Shown piece by piece: positions 35,074 to 44,405 of a stretch of 64,000 bases of DNA. Within the stretch, counting starts at the first letter, position 1; every line of letters begins with the position of its first letter. The notes below the pieces were generated by a model. The model ran no database searches. It was not told where the DNA came from and saw only the letters and a list, made by a program, of their open reading frames with translations. Position numbers and translations under genes: made by a program. Origin of the DNA: Thalassoroseus pseudoceratinae. Lineage in GTDB: Bacteria; Planctomycetota; Planctomycetia; Planctomycetales; Planctomycetaceae. The DNA lies in the NCBI RefSeq assembly GCF_011634775.1, contig NZ_JAALXT010000004.1:186001-250000 (forward strand), read 5' to 3'.

Positions 35074-36438
35074 CTAGAGTCCCGGGGCGTCATCATGTCG
35101 GGCGAGAATTGCTTGGCCTGCCGCTTCGATTTCTTCCCGGTCTTCGGGTAACGGATGCAACCGTTGCACGTCCGCGAGCAAGCACTTCGTTTGCCGAACA
35201 ATTTCCCGGCAGTCCGCACCGCGAAAGACGCTTTGACTGACCCGATCCAGACCGATCATCAACCGCCGAGCAACCATCAAGGACATCGCACCGTCGTGGC
35301 GAATCGGCTGGAACGCTTGCCGGAGTAGTTCGGGGAACTGCACTTGTTGAAACAAAATCCGCGGTGAACCATCCTCATCCTGACGACATGGCAATGGGAA
35401 TCGTCGACGCGTAAGCCGAACGAGAGATGCCGACAATCGGTCGACACAAGTCACCGCAGTGAATGGATCATTGATTCCCGGCGACAACGCTCTCAACGCG
35501 ATCTCGACGACATTGTCAATCGCACAACAGATGTCTTGATGAGGGGTACGATCGCGACCGATCATGAAGAAACTGCTGAGCCGGTTCTTGACAGACTCAT
35601 CGATTTCCCAGCGGTCCTTGTCGCCGTTCTCCGCATCCTCGCGATGCAAGATGTGCAGCAACACCGAGTCGCGGAGTACAAACCCACCGAGTTGCTGTCC
35701 GAGCACAAGCGTCACATTCATTTCGCAAGCGGTTTTTTGAAGAGCTTCCAAGTCGATTGCTTGCAAATACCCCTCAGCATCCGAACGCAATACGTGATCG
35801 GTCGAGGTCGCTGTGTTCATCAACGCCGTTGTTTCGACTGGCGATTGTTCCTCGAGCGGCTCCGGTTCCGGTTCTGGAAAAAACCGTTCGATAACACCGT
35901 CAAGTTCCGAAGCCGCTTCCATGACCACCGTTTGCGCTTGGATCGCCACACTCACATGGTGCACAAACCCGATCATCACCGCCAAACTTGTCAAAGCGAA
36001 CCCACTTGCGACGGAAACCGACAGGTGCGGCACGAACGGCGATTCCTCAACCGCGGGGATGTATCGCTGGACGATCAAACAATACAACGCCGTCGCCAGG
36101 AACGCTCCTAAACCGAACTGAGTTGTCAGATCGGTGATGACCGTCCGCAACAATCGGGAGCCGAATTGCGACGAAGTCAACGATAATGTGACCATCGTCA
36201 ACGAGAACACAACCCCCGCGAGCGTGATCATTGTTCCGCTCAGCAGGGACAGCGTGGAGCGTGCGGAGTCGGCACTGGTCACCAACCATTCCCAGTATTC
36301 GGTTCCGCTCGTGGCAAGTGATGAATCCAGTTCACACAATGTGAACGCCATCGCTCCCGTAGCGAACATCATTGCGGTTGGAACAAACCAAAAGCTACCG
36401 CGAAGCTGCTCCCAAACCCGTAGTAACCACAACCGCAT
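35074..36438 (-). CDS. DUF2254 family membrane protein
   Basis: 454 residues; ATG 36438 is preferred to a TTG at 36465. Four membrane helices lie in the first 180 residues ('SFWFVPTAMMFATGAMAFTL', 'LLSGTMITLAGVVFSLTMVT', 'LGAFLATALYCLIVQ', 'FALTSLAVMIGFVHHVSVAI'), the DUF2254 pattern, followed by a long cytoplasmic region with 'GYLQAIDLEALQKTACEMN' and 'ALRALSPGINDPFTAVTCVD'. The function of DUF2254 is not known. It is followed 220 bases upstream by the porin gene in the same direction; a joint role in ion transport is a guess. Confidence 0.9.
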   Translation of the reverse strand: MRLWLLRVWEQLRGSFWFVPTAMMFATGAMAFTLCELDSSLATSGTEYWEWLVTSADSARSTLSLLSGTMITLAGVVFSLTMVTLSLTSSQFGSRLLRTVITDLTTQFGLGAFLATALYCLIVQRYIPAVEESPFVPHLSVSVASGFALTSLAVMIGFVHHVSVAIQAQTVVMEAASELDGVIERFFPEPEPEPLEEQSPVETTALMNTATSTDHVLRSDAEGYLQAIDLEALQKTACEMNVTLVLGQQLGGFVLRDSVLLHILHREDAENGDKDRWEIDESVKNRLSSFFMIGRDRTPHQDICCAIDNVVEIALRALSPGINDPFTAVTCVDRLSASLVRLTRRRFPLPCRQDEDGSPRILFQQVQFPELLRQAFQPIRHDGAMSLMVARRLMIGLDRVSQSVFRGADCREIVRQTKCLLADVQRLHPLPEDREEIEAAGQAILARHDDAPGL

Positions 36439-36656
36439 GTGAATCCGCCTCGAATGCTGGATCAAAGAATTTCAACCAGCATAGCGAATTGGGGCAATTT
36501 TACAGAGGGTCACTGATTCTGCGGCGACCAGATTCCGAGTCCACACCAGAAGCATCCCGACCGGTTTCGCGTCTTTCGTGACCGTGGTGGACGTGAAACG
36601 CATTTGCTTTCCGGCCACCACAAGACACACCCCGCGACGATCAAATGAAAACGGCT

Positions 36657-38390
36657 CTAGAAATCGATCCGGGCCCGAACCCCGAGGGCTTCGTAATCAC
36701 CTTCCGTGAAGACTTGATCGTCAACTTCGACCATCCGTTCGCTGATGTTGCCCCAGATATAGTTGGCTTGCAGGTTCGCGTTGGCATTCCAGTACCACAC
36801 CATTCCCAACGTGATCGACTCACCCACACCGCCGAAGATGTCTTCGTCGGTCAGATCGGCATAGGAGTATCGAGCAGCCACCTGCCATGCCCCCCAACCA
36901 CTTTTCCCTTCGCCACAGTTACCACTCAACTGGTCGGCCAGGTAGAAGTTCTCGAACGGTTTGATTCGGCCGAGCATCCCGGTCTTCCGTTCCCACGGCA
37001 TGTGTTCGCCGGTGAGGAAATACGACGCGTACACGTAGCCACCATGAAGAAACACATCCTCGTCGATCCCCGGAGGCAGGATAATATCGGTCCGACTCAC
37101 GGTGTTGAACTGATACTCACCGACAATCTGCAGCGGACCAAAGTTGACGACATGCTCCAGGGCGAGCAAGCGATACCAGTCCGCTCCGGCGATGGCTTCG
37201 GTGTCGAGCCAACGACTCACGGTTCGGGCTTCCGGTCGATGGCGGAAACGAGCTTCGTTGGCAGCTTGAACAGGGTTGGGATCGCCATCGGGTTCGGCGA
37301 TCGTTCCGGCAATCGCAGCATGGGCATAATATCGCCCGTCGGTTTCCTCATCCCACCAATATGTGGAAGCGAACCGTCCCGCCACCTGACCTTGCAGGTG
37401 ATCGCTGATGTATTGGCCTTCGTCCTGAATCAAACGTTGATTGAACACCCCGAATCGCCAGTTGAAGACTTCATCATCCGAAACACCATACGACTCGATT
37501 CCCAGACGACGAGCGTCGATGTTGAAGGCTTCGATGATGAAGGGCCGTTCGATGAAAACATTGTACCGGCTACTATTAATGTGATCGAGACCGTACGGGC
37601 GTTTCTGGTTCCCGATCAAAAGTGTTTGGAAAATCGGCAAATCCTCGAAGCCGATCCACACATCACGAAATTCCACGTCGTTCCCACTGGCGAACTCCAT
37701 TTCGATCCGGTAGTTCATCTGATCTTCGACCTTCCCACGCACACCAAACCGGATGCGGCGGAAGCCCAGACGATTCTGCGGGGTGAATTCCGGATCACCG
37801 TATTCAAAGACATTGACACCGGGGGAATCGCCGGGGTAGCCCCAACCATCGATGTGCACCCGGCCGGCCACCTTCATCGTCGATGTACTCGTGCCAGACA
37901 GGACAAACCCGTCCACATCGCTGTTCAACGACTTGATGATTCCCTCATGCTCATCCAAGCGATCGGACAAATCGTCTAACTGCTCGGAGAAGCTCGATTG
38001 ATCCTCGTCTTCATCGTCATCCGATTGCTCGGTGATCGGTTCCAAGCCGGGAATCGCATCCGGTTCGAGTTCCGTCCCCACGGTACCACTCGGGGCAGGG
38101 GGCGCGTTCTGCAAGAAATTGACCGGATACTGGGGTGTCAGGTCGACATTGGCCGTGCCAGTCAACCCGCCATCTCCGTTGGGACCAGAGAGTTGGTCAG
38201 GCCGACTCTCCAGTTCTTGGATGCGTTGTTCCGCATTTTCCAGACGTTGTAGCAACTCCTGGACGTCCAGGCCCATTGTCGGCGGAGTCGTTTCCTGCGC
38301 AACCGCCAGCGAGCCTGACCCAAGCCCTAACAACAGAATCAAAGCGATCACAGCGTGATAGCTTGAAACCGGCAAAGAAATCTGCCTCAT
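36657..38390 (-). CDS. Outer-membrane porin (phosphate-selective OprP/OprO type)
   Basis: 577 residues from the ATG at 38390, which starts a signal peptide (SYHAVIALILLLGLGSGSLAVAQ). A coiled-coil segment ('LQRLENAEQRIQELESRP') and a second short coil come first, then a beta-barrel of alternating residues typical of the porin O/P family, ending in Phe ('RARIDF'), as outer-membrane barrels do. This implies an outer membrane and diffusion of phosphate or anions. Expression in the family often responds to phosphate limitation, but no pho box is apparent. Confidence 0.9.
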   Translation of the reverse strand: MRQISLPVSSYHAVIALILLLGLGSGSLAVAQETTPPTMGLDVQELLQRLENAEQRIQELESRPDQLSGPNGDGGLTGTANVDLTPQYPVNFLQNAPPAPSGTVGTELEPDAIPGLEPITEQSDDDEDEDQSSFSEQLDDLSDRLDEHEGIIKSLNSDVDGFVLSGTSTSTMKVAGRVHIDGWGYPGDSPGVNVFEYGDPEFTPQNRLGFRRIRFGVRGKVEDQMNYRIEMEFASGNDVEFRDVWIGFEDLPIFQTLLIGNQKRPYGLDHINSSRYNVFIERPFIIEAFNIDARRLGIESYGVSDDEVFNWRFGVFNQRLIQDEGQYISDHLQGQVAGRFASTYWWDEETDGRYYAHAAIAGTIAEPDGDPNPVQAANEARFRHRPEARTVSRWLDTEAIAGADWYRLLALEHVVNFGPLQIVGEYQFNTVSRTDIILPPGIDEDVFLHGGYVYASYFLTGEHMPWERKTGMLGRIKPFENFYLADQLSGNCGEGKSGWGAWQVAARYSYADLTDEDIFGGVGESITLGMVWYWNANANLQANYIWGNISERMVEVDDQVFTEGDYEALGVRARIDF

Positions 38391-38994
38391 AAATTTGGTT
38401 CCCAGCTCCGGACCATCCCGATTTTTCCTCAAAGGCCTAACAACCTGCACAACTCGTACAAGCAGTTATATTTACCCTATCGGCCAAGTAGCCCGCCTTG
38501 TTGAAACCTAATCAAATCTTAACATTTTACTGTTAATTAAAACGCAAGTTTGTACACTTCCACGATCGACATGCGATATCGTGGTTCGTCTTCTCACTGA
38601 TCTCAGGGCGAGCCCATCAACTCTGTCGGACCACCGTCGGATCGGGGCACGATACAGAACGCCACATCGATACATACCGAGTTCTTGATTTCCATGCGGG
38701 TGTCGCCCGAGAATTACGCAAGACACGCCCCAATCGGTCTGCGGCAAACTCGGTCCGTGCGGTACCCAACATGCGATTGAACTTATAACTTGTTGCGATA
38801 CCTGGGCTTGTGTCGGGACGCCACTTTTTCATCGAAAGCTCTCGAGATTCGGTATGACGATTGCAAAACGGCCTCGCAACGTGAGCGCTAGTCATACCAT
38901 GTGCCTGTCGTCCCGCGGTGTTGCTATTGGGGCAAGAAGTCACAATTGAGTGAACCACCTGGTCGACCGGCTGACGCAGTGAGGAAAATTTTTG
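38391..38994. other. Intergenic region between divergent porin and HAD genes
   Basis: About 600 bases, with an A+T-rich patch near 38510-38545 that could hold the porin promoter. No operator, RNA or coding sequence is recognised. The left-running open frame across 38617-39081 overlaps the HAD gene and is not coding. Confidence 0.5.
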
Positions 38995-39771
38995 ATGGCC
39001 GAAGGCTATTTGATCGACATGGATGGAGTGATCTACCGAGGGAGTCAATTGATCCCTGGGGCAGACCGATTCATCAATCATCTGCTCGACAACGATATCC
39101 CATTCCTATTTCTGACAAACAACAGTCAGCGAACGCGAAGGGATGTCGCCAAGAAATTAGATCGGATGGGGATCACGGTTCCGGAATCGCACGTCTACAC
39201 CTGTGCGATGGCGACCGCTCGATTCCTCGCCCAACAGAAACCGCATGGGACGGCGTATGTCATTGGGGAAGGGGGGTTGCTACAAGCATTACACCTCAAC
39301 GGTTACGCGATCGTCGATCACGACCCCGACTATGTTGTGGTCGGTGAGGGTCGCTCGTTCAATTTTGAAATGCTTGAAACCGCAGTCAAAATGATCTCTC
39401 GCGGTGCCAAATTAATCGCGACGAACATGGATCCCAACTGCCCGACACAAGATGGACTCCGCCCGGGATGTGGTGCGATCGTGGCCACCTTGGAGGCCGC
39501 AACAGGGCGGAAGGCCTTTAGCGTGGGCAAACCAAGTCCCATCATGATGCGGGCCGCTCAAACCGAATTGGGTCTTGAGGCCCACGAAACCATCATGATC
39601 GGCGATACGATGGAAACGGATATTCTCGGCGGAATCCAAGTTGGATATCGCACTGTCCTCGTTCTCAGTGGTGGAACCGCGGAAGAGGACCTGGTCAACT
39701 TTACCTACCGACCGGATGAAATCATCGAATCGGTCAACGATTTGGTCGACAACGCACTCTGTGTGGTCTGA
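38995..39771 (+). CDS. HAD-IIA family phosphatase (NagD-like)
   Basis: 258 residues, ATG 38995 with GAGGAA about 10 bases upstream. HAD motifs: I 'YLIDMDGVIYRG', II 'FLTNNSQRTRRDV', III Lys in 'SVGKPSPIMMRAA', IV 'MIGDTMETDILGG'. It dephosphorylates small phosphates such as UMP, phosphoglycolate or p-nitrophenyl phosphate; the in vivo substrate is not determined. Cytoplasmic. It converges with the next gene across a perfect 14-base hairpin. Confidence 0.93.
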   Translation: MAEGYLIDMDGVIYRGSQLIPGADRFINHLLDNDIPFLFLTNNSQRTRRDVAKKLDRMGITVPESHVYTCAMATARFLAQQKPHGTAYVIGEGGLLQALHLNGYAIVDHDPDYVVVGEGRSFNFEMLETAVKMISRGAKLIATNMDPNCPTQDGLRPGCGAIVATLEAATGRKAFSVGKPSPIMMRAAQTELGLEAHETIMIGDTMETDILGGIQVGYRTVLVLSGGTAEEDLVNFTYRPDEIIESVNDLVDNALCVV

Positions 39772-39799
39772 GAACGTCAGCCGACAACGTTGAGCATTG

Positions 39800-39838
39800 A
39801 CGAGTTGCAGTTGCTTCGCGAGAACAACTGCAACTCGT
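39800..39838. terminator. Bidirectional terminator hairpin
   Basis: A perfect 14-base-pair stem (39800-39813 with 39825-39838, 11-base loop) followed by TTTCTT, between the HAD gene and the left-running gene at 39880. Strong stem but short T run. Confidence 0.82.
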
Positions 39839-39879
39839 TTCTTGATATCTGCGACCGGTAGCCCAATCAGTCGCAAACA

Positions 39880-40542
39880 CTAGTTCGAGTACGTCAGCAC
39901 TTGGCGAATGGGACGTTTGATGAGTTGATAGATCATCGAAAACAGAACCAGGGCAGCGACTCCTCCCACGACGACCGAAGACCACACCGGCCCGATTTTG
40001 TAGCCGATGGTGTTAAGGAGTTGCTTCATCCCGGACCGACGCCCGGTGGCTTCGTATTCCGGTTCGCAAATCGTGGTGAACCAAATCCCAAAACCGCCAA
40101 TGACCGCGATAACGGCCAAGACGAACAACGGCGACTGCATGACCGACCACGCGTCCGCTTCTTCTTCGCTTTCGGTGCCGCCAAGATGTTCCTTGATTGC
40201 CTCGAAAATCAAAGCCTGTTCTTTTCCCTCAGGAACTTTGATTTTTTGTTGGCTCTGATCGTACAGAGACAACTGCCTCAGCTCTTCCGCATAGGTGGCC
40301 TTCGAAATCTCACCTGCGGGCAAATGCAATGCTTTGGGCTGCGATTGCAACAAATCCGCCGCCTCATTCGGTGAGCTTTCCGCAGCAACGACGATTTTCT
40401 GCCACTCTTTGTAGTCTTTCATCTTGCGTACCAACGTGATTCCCGCTGGTGAAACGTAAGCCATATGATACTTCTTGTCGTCGCCGATTCCTTCTTCCCA
40501 AGAAACGAATGTTCCAGACGTTGAGCGCATTGTGTCGGCCAT
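39880..40542 (-). CDS. Membrane protein of unknown function
   Basis: 220 residues, ATG 40542 (a TTG at 40611 lies upstream). The first 130 residues are soluble, with 'MAYVSPAGITLVRKMKDYKE' and 'GKEQALIFEAIKEHLGG'. Two membrane helices follow ('SPLFVLAVIAVIGGFGIWFT' and 'SSVVVGGVAALVLFSMIYQL') with a short basic C-terminus. The linker between helices carries Cys/Glu residues ('TTICEPEYEATG'). I know of no characterised relative. Confidence 0.75.
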   Translation of the reverse strand: MADTMRSTSGTFVSWEEGIGDDKKYHMAYVSPAGITLVRKMKDYKEWQKIVVAAESSPNEAADLLQSQPKALHLPAGEISKATYAEELRQLSLYDQSQQKIKVPEGKEQALIFEAIKEHLGGTESEEEADAWSVMQSPLFVLAVIAVIGGFGIWFTTICEPEYEATGRRSGMKQLLNTIGYKIGPVWSSVVVGGVAALVLFSMIYQLIKRPIRQVLTYSN

Positions 40543-40809
40543 TGAATTGAGTCTCCGATCGATAATGGAAGGGAGATTCACAATCTCACAACCCGCCGAC
40601 ACTTTCAACACTATTTTGAGATGCCAGCGGATCGAAGATGGGATTCACCAGATCAGGGGCAGAATTCACTGAATCATGCACGACTTGGTTGAATACCCAA
40701 TGAATGCTCACCCCAGGAACAAATATACAGTTGAGACCGCACTCACTACTTCCATCCTGCGTGAGATGTCTATCGTGGTCCACCACTACCATCCTTCACA
40801 TCACAGCCC

Positions 40810-42072
40810 CTATGTCTTCCAAAACCATGACTGATTCGGGACGGAATACTTGACACCCATTTCCGGAGTGGCGACCTTCGTTTGGCCCGCATGCAATGAC
40901 TTCACGCCGGCAATGACCATTCCTGACGTGAGCAAAGTCCGTTCGATTGGGTAGCTTGTTCGCCCCTCAAGAACAAGATCTTCAATCTGACGAGTCAGCG
41001 GATTAAAAAAGTCTGCCGTCGTCGAACCACGGTTCGGCATGGGAAGATACATCTGACAGGAAAAGACTTTGTTTTGATCCTTGATATAACCCGCATAGGT
41101 AAAGTCGCGAATCTCCGGTGTCAGTAGAATCGTCGTCCGGAAACCATCGCGATGTTCAATGAGATAGCCGAGTGACTCCGGCTGATTTTTCTTAAACCAC
41201 TCATAAGTCAACTTACCATTGGGGAAGCCACCTTCAACCGGCAAGTTATGACTACGAGCCAACGCAGATACTAGCAATTCCCGCGTTAACTTCCGATCGG
41301 ACTGTTCAAGCATTTTCCAAAGGTTTTTGCCACGTACCGCATGTACGCTTTGAATCCCAACTTCACCGCCGCGACGTCGCTCAGACATACACTGTGCCGT
41401 CTCCAATGCATGAAAGTCGTAGCTATCGACAAGGCCATAAGCAATAGAAACACTCTCGGTTAGGTCGGCGTTCCATGGCATTTCCACAGCGGGGAACCGG
41501 CGAGTGACGGGCAACGACGATCCTGCAAGGAATGGGAAATCAAGCCGACGGCTATCGTCGACCATCTCGACACATTCCTCCCACGAAGTCGAAAGATGCT
41601 TGTCATTAAAGACAGGCACTGATCGCTGAGACTTCTCAAAGACCTTTACGATGTCCTTAAACCAGTCATAACGTGGGTAACGAGTTTGCTTGAGTTTTGT
41701 GAGCGGATAGTCACCGTGCTCACCGATCAACACAACGCCATCAACGGCGAGTGTCCCGGTCCCAAGCGTCAACGCATCTTCGACTGACGAAAACGACTTC
41801 AGTCCATACTTCTGAATCCGACTCTTGCCTAAGTCGTCACTTGGAAATTGATCAATATAGACACTCGCAATCTCAACACGAGGGTCCTGCCAACGCCCAT
41901 CCCAGGTGTACCCCAACGACAATCGATCGAGAAAGTGTTGAGCATGGGAATGCTTCTTGACAACAGTTCCTAAGAATGCAATTCGTGGCTTCTTCTTTTC
42001 CGCAGCGAAAGCCGACCACATCGGCGTCATGCATCCACCAGCCACAGACATCAAAAAACGGCGACGGTTCAT
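40810..42072 (-). CDS. Tat-exported oxidoreductase-like protein of unknown function
   Basis: 420 residues from ATG 42072 ('MNRRRFLMSVAGGCMTPMWS', a twin-arginine signal). The mature part begins 'KPRIAFLGTVVKKHSHAQHF', which resembles the nucleotide-binding start of Gfo/Idh-type proteins, but a GxGxxG motif is absent, so a cofactor cannot be claimed. There are Trp/His-rich segments such as 'LSLGYTWDGRWQDPRVEIAS' and 'NLPVEGGFPNGKLTYEWFKK'. Tat export suggests a cofactor-binding or tightly folded protein. Substrate unknown; alone in its region. Confidence 0.72.
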   Translation of the reverse strand: MNRRRFLMSVAGGCMTPMWSAFAAEKKKPRIAFLGTVVKKHSHAQHFLDRLSLGYTWDGRWQDPRVEIASVYIDQFPSDDLGKSRIQKYGLKSFSSVEDALTLGTGTLAVDGVVLIGEHGDYPLTKLKQTRYPRYDWFKDIVKVFEKSQRSVPVFNDKHLSTSWEECVEMVDDSRRLDFPFLAGSSLPVTRRFPAVEMPWNADLTESVSIAYGLVDSYDFHALETAQCMSERRRGGEVGIQSVHAVRGKNLWKMLEQSDRKLTRELLVSALARSHNLPVEGGFPNGKLTYEWFKKNQPESLGYLIEHRDGFRTTILLTPEIRDFTYAGYIKDQNKVFSCQMYLPMPNRGSTTADFFNPLTRQIEDLVLEGRTSYPIERTLLTSGMVIAGVKSLHAGQTKVATPEMGVKYSVPNQSWFWKT

Positions 42073-42862
42073 CAAGCAGTCCTCTTTCCCGAATCAAAAT
42101 CTCAAGAAGTCGAGCGAGCGATCCCACCGACTAGCATAAACAGATTCTTATCGGAATACGACGCTACTCAACGGAATTGGATCAACCGGTTGGAAGTGGT
42201 TGCTCAATGGTCACCAACATTCAAACCAATGTGATGACACACGCAGGAATGTCGGTGAACGACTAGGCCACTCAGCCAGAACACCGGGACATAAATTCAC
42301 GCACTCCTCGTCGATACTTTCGATTCGCTAGATGATCTTCAGAGTACGTGGAATGAGTCGACATACTCCCTTGCCGATGAACCTTGCCATTCTCAGCCCA
42401 CGACGTTTGCGACGATCGCGATCTTTAGATATGGATCGAGCGAATCATCCGGTCCGACGAAACCGCTCACATCCGAACCACACTCTGAAATGGACCAAGC
42501 TCAAGAAGCCGTTCAGCAAGCCGAGTCGGATCATCAACAGTCGAACTAACGCATGCTGAAATTTCGGGTAGCTTTTCTGGACAGGGACTTGCAAGCGAGT
42601 ACGCATTAGCAACCGCTAGACAAATCTAGATAGTGTCTAGCGTTTTCTGCATGGAACCAATAAAAAAGACCGCTTTCCAGACTGGATAGCTGGAGGCGGT
42701 CTGTTGTGTTCTAGTCTGGTCCAATAATCGAACATCATCGTCAACATGAGTCGACAACGATATTTCATCGATTCAGGCTATTCAAATATGGCCTCGTGGA
42801 GCGTCCCCCAGCATCAAGTGCCAAGTAGAGTCTTAGTTGCCATGCTAGAAACGGTTCCGATA
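42073..42862. other. Intergenic region with hairpins
   Basis: About 790 bases. It contains a perfect 9-base inverted repeat (42614-42622 with 42634-42642, CTAG in the arms, followed by TTTT) and the terminator of the IscA-like gene (42662-42702). An open frame across 42294-42550 has protein-like codons but no start codon and may be a remnant; I do not call it. Confidence 0.45.
42662..42702 (-). terminator. Rho-independent terminator of the IscA-like gene
   Basis: On the minus strand a stem of about 8 base pairs (42695-42702 with 42666-42673, plus inner pairing CTGG/CCAG) is followed by six T (42662-42667 as A on the plus strand), about 160 bases past the IscA-like stop. Confidence 0.8.
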
Positions 42863-43126
42863 CTAGTTTGGCTTCAACTGCAATCGTGGTCCGTTGTTGG
42901 TATCGTGGGCATCGAGTGTACGGGATGCCAAGACGCGGTTTGCGTTGCGACCAAGGACGAGGACAACCTTGCCATCGTGCGAAAATGTTGTATCGCCAGG
43001 TCGAGGGCGGGACGGACGGAGTTTCAATCGACGAGAACGCCGAACGATCCGGACAACACATCCTTCGTCTGCAGACTGAAGATAGCCCTGAAGACGTTCG
43101 CCTGCGGCTTGAGTGATTGTCAGCAT
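42863..43126 (-). CDS. IscA/HesB-fold protein lacking the cluster cysteines
   Basis: 87 residues, ATG 43126 ('MLTITQAAGERLQGYLQSA'). The pattern of N-terminal helix then 'GDTTFSHDGKVVLVL...RTLDAHD' is that of the HesB/IscA iron-sulphur carrier fold, but the three conserved cysteines (one mid-protein, a C-terminal C-x-C) are missing. Only one cysteine ('DEGCVVRI') remains. Related planctomycete proteins share this loss, so it is probably a structural or regulatory offshoot rather than an Fe-S carrier. It follows the RRM gene in the same direction beyond a terminator. Confidence 0.75.
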   Translation of the reverse strand: MLTITQAAGERLQGYLQSADEGCVVRIVRRSRRLKLRPSRPRPGDTTFSHDGKVVLVLGRNANRVLASRTLDAHDTNNGPRLQLKPN

Positions 43127-43180
43127 GAAATCAACCTTCGAACTGATGAAATCGAAATTGGAAAGCGACGGCCCGACGTG

Positions 43181-43216
43181 AAAAAACCGCCGCAACAGCG
43201 AATCTGTGCGGCGGTT
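43181..43216 (-). terminator. Rho-independent terminator of the RRM gene
   Basis: A perfect 10-base stem on the minus strand (43207-43216 with 43185-43194, 12-base loop) with a six-T run on the minus strand (complement of 43181-43186, partly in the stem), about 60 bases after the RRM protein stop codon. Confidence 0.9.
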
Positions 43217-43277
43217 GCTTGTTGATCATTGGGCGAACAGACCGAGCGGTCGATACTCCCGGTCTATCCCAAAAGAC

Positions 43278-43574
43278 CTAGTAGCGACGCTTGCCGCCTC
43301 CACCGCCGTATCCACCACCGCCACTTCGGCGTTCACGGGGTCGAGCTTCGTTGACAGTCAGTGAGCGACCACCCACTTCGGTACCGTTCAATCCATCGAT
43401 CGCTGCGTCGCCGCCATCGGCCATTTCCACGAAACCAAAGCCGCGTGAACGACCGGTTTCCCGATCCATCACGACTTGAGCGGACGTCACGGTCCCGTAG
43501 GACTCAAACGTGTCGCGTAGGCCGTCCGACGTGGTGTCGAACGAGAGGTTTCCAACGTACAAATTCTTGCTCAT
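43278..43574 (-). CDS. Glycine-rich RNA-binding protein (RRM)
   Basis: 98 residues, ATG 43574 with an AAGGG ribosome site. One RNA recognition motif with RNP2 'LYVGNLSF' and RNP1 'RGFGFVEM', then a glycine-rich tail ending 'KRRY'. Cyanobacterial and planctomycete Rbp proteins of this kind bind single-stranded RNA and rise in cold shock; here that is inference. A terminator follows, so it is probably its own transcript with a promoter in the unusual 575-base upstream gap. Confidence 0.95.
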   Translation of the reverse strand: MSKNLYVGNLSFDTTSDGLRDTFESYGTVTSAQVVMDRETGRSRGFGFVEMADGGDAAIDGLNGTEVGGRSLTVNEARPRERRSGGGGYGGGGGKRRY

Positions 43575-44149
43575 ACTAATCCCTTGCGAGCCTGCTTAGT
43601 GATCTTAAAGTCCAGGCCCATCCCAAAAAAATCCAGCACCATCCCATGATGGAGTGGAAAGGTCCATAACTCTCACGGCTCAACGCGTTCGCGACCAATC
43701 GGCTTCGACAAGACGGACCGAGACCCCAAAATTGGAGGTCAACATGCCAGAGATGCAAGGAGCAGACGAGCACACTCGTGCTAAAAATTCACTGGCTCGT
43801 CAATTGAGAGGTTGCCGGGCTTGATTCCAAGGCAGCAACACAAGAAGAGAAAAGCAAAGTGATACCGTGTGGTTGTGAGGTCGAAAGAAGTTTTCTTTTC
43901 ATTCGACTGGAAGGTAAGTATATCACCATTGTTCAGAAAAGATAGATCAATTCTGAGAATTGTCAGAATAGTGGCCACTCACCCACCTTGTCACACCAAC
44001 ACCACCGCGACCATCGCCTTCGCGAACCGACTTACAATGGGACGAGTTTCCATGGTATGATTCGCCCCGATTCGGGCGGCCAAGTCTTCCGCGCGACACC
44101 TCTTGCACTCCCAATCACGGAGCTGATTATCGCAAACAACAAACGACAG
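43575..44149. other. Intergenic region upstream of the RRM gene
   Basis: About 575 bases between the divergent RRM gene and the small basic protein. A long 5' leader would suit a cold-shock-type gene, but I find no recognisable RNA structure, promoter or coding sequence. Confidence 0.45.
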
Positions 44150-44269
44150 ATGACGATGGCAAAACGTCAACGGGAACAAGACAAGAAGAGAAAAGCCGAC
44201 GAAAAACGTAGGCGGCGAGAACTCCGAAAGGAAGCCGCTGAAGATGTCCCGCAACGCCCGGAAACGTAA
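44150..44269 (+). CDS. Small Lys/Arg-rich protein
   Basis: 39 residues from ATG 44150 (or 37 from ATG 44156). About half are Lys, Arg or Glu ('MAKRQREQDKKRKADEKRRR'), a highly charged helix like the small nucleic-acid-binding proteins found in many bacterial genomes. The frame stays open upstream, so a longer N-terminus cannot be ruled out. A hairpin follows the stop at 44269. Function unknown; no neighbours in the same transcript. Confidence 0.55.
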   Translation: MTMAKRQREQDKKRKADEKRRRRELRKEAAEDVPQRPET

Positions 44270-44294
44270 CCTCTCATCGAACCAACATACGAAA

Positions 44295-44320
44295 AGCCCT
44301 CATTTCCATGAGGGCTCATT
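44295..44320. terminator. Terminator after the small basic protein
   Basis: A perfect 9-base stem (44295-44303 with 44308-44316, 4-base loop) followed by CATTTT; the minus strand has four T after the stem, so it can work both ways. Confidence 0.8.
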
Positions 44321-44370
44321 TTATGCGCGTTCGTCAACGATCGACTTTGCCTAGCCGTTTAACAGTGTGT

Positions 44371-44392
44371 AGGCTGGGACAAGTCCCAGCAT
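44371..44392. repeat. REP palindrome upstream of the RAYT gene
   Basis: GTAGGCTGGGAC then AA then GTCCCAGC: an 8-base inverted repeat with a 2-base loop (44375-44392) just 14 bases before the RAYT start. The same GTAGGCTGGG core recurs downstream at 44981 and 46029. Confidence 0.85.
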
Positions 44393-44405
44393 TCCAGTAG
44401 ACTCG

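Noticed and set aside
36645-37979. 444-codon open frame opposite the porin gene
   Set aside because: Antisense shadow of a gene with signal peptide and barrel pattern.
38617-39081. 154-codon left-running frame over the HAD gene start
   Set aside because: It overlaps a clear HAD gene and has no recognisable product.
42294-42550. Start-less open frame with protein-like codons
   Set aside because: No ATG, GTG or TTG near its beginning and no recognisable family; possibly a remnant but not supportable.
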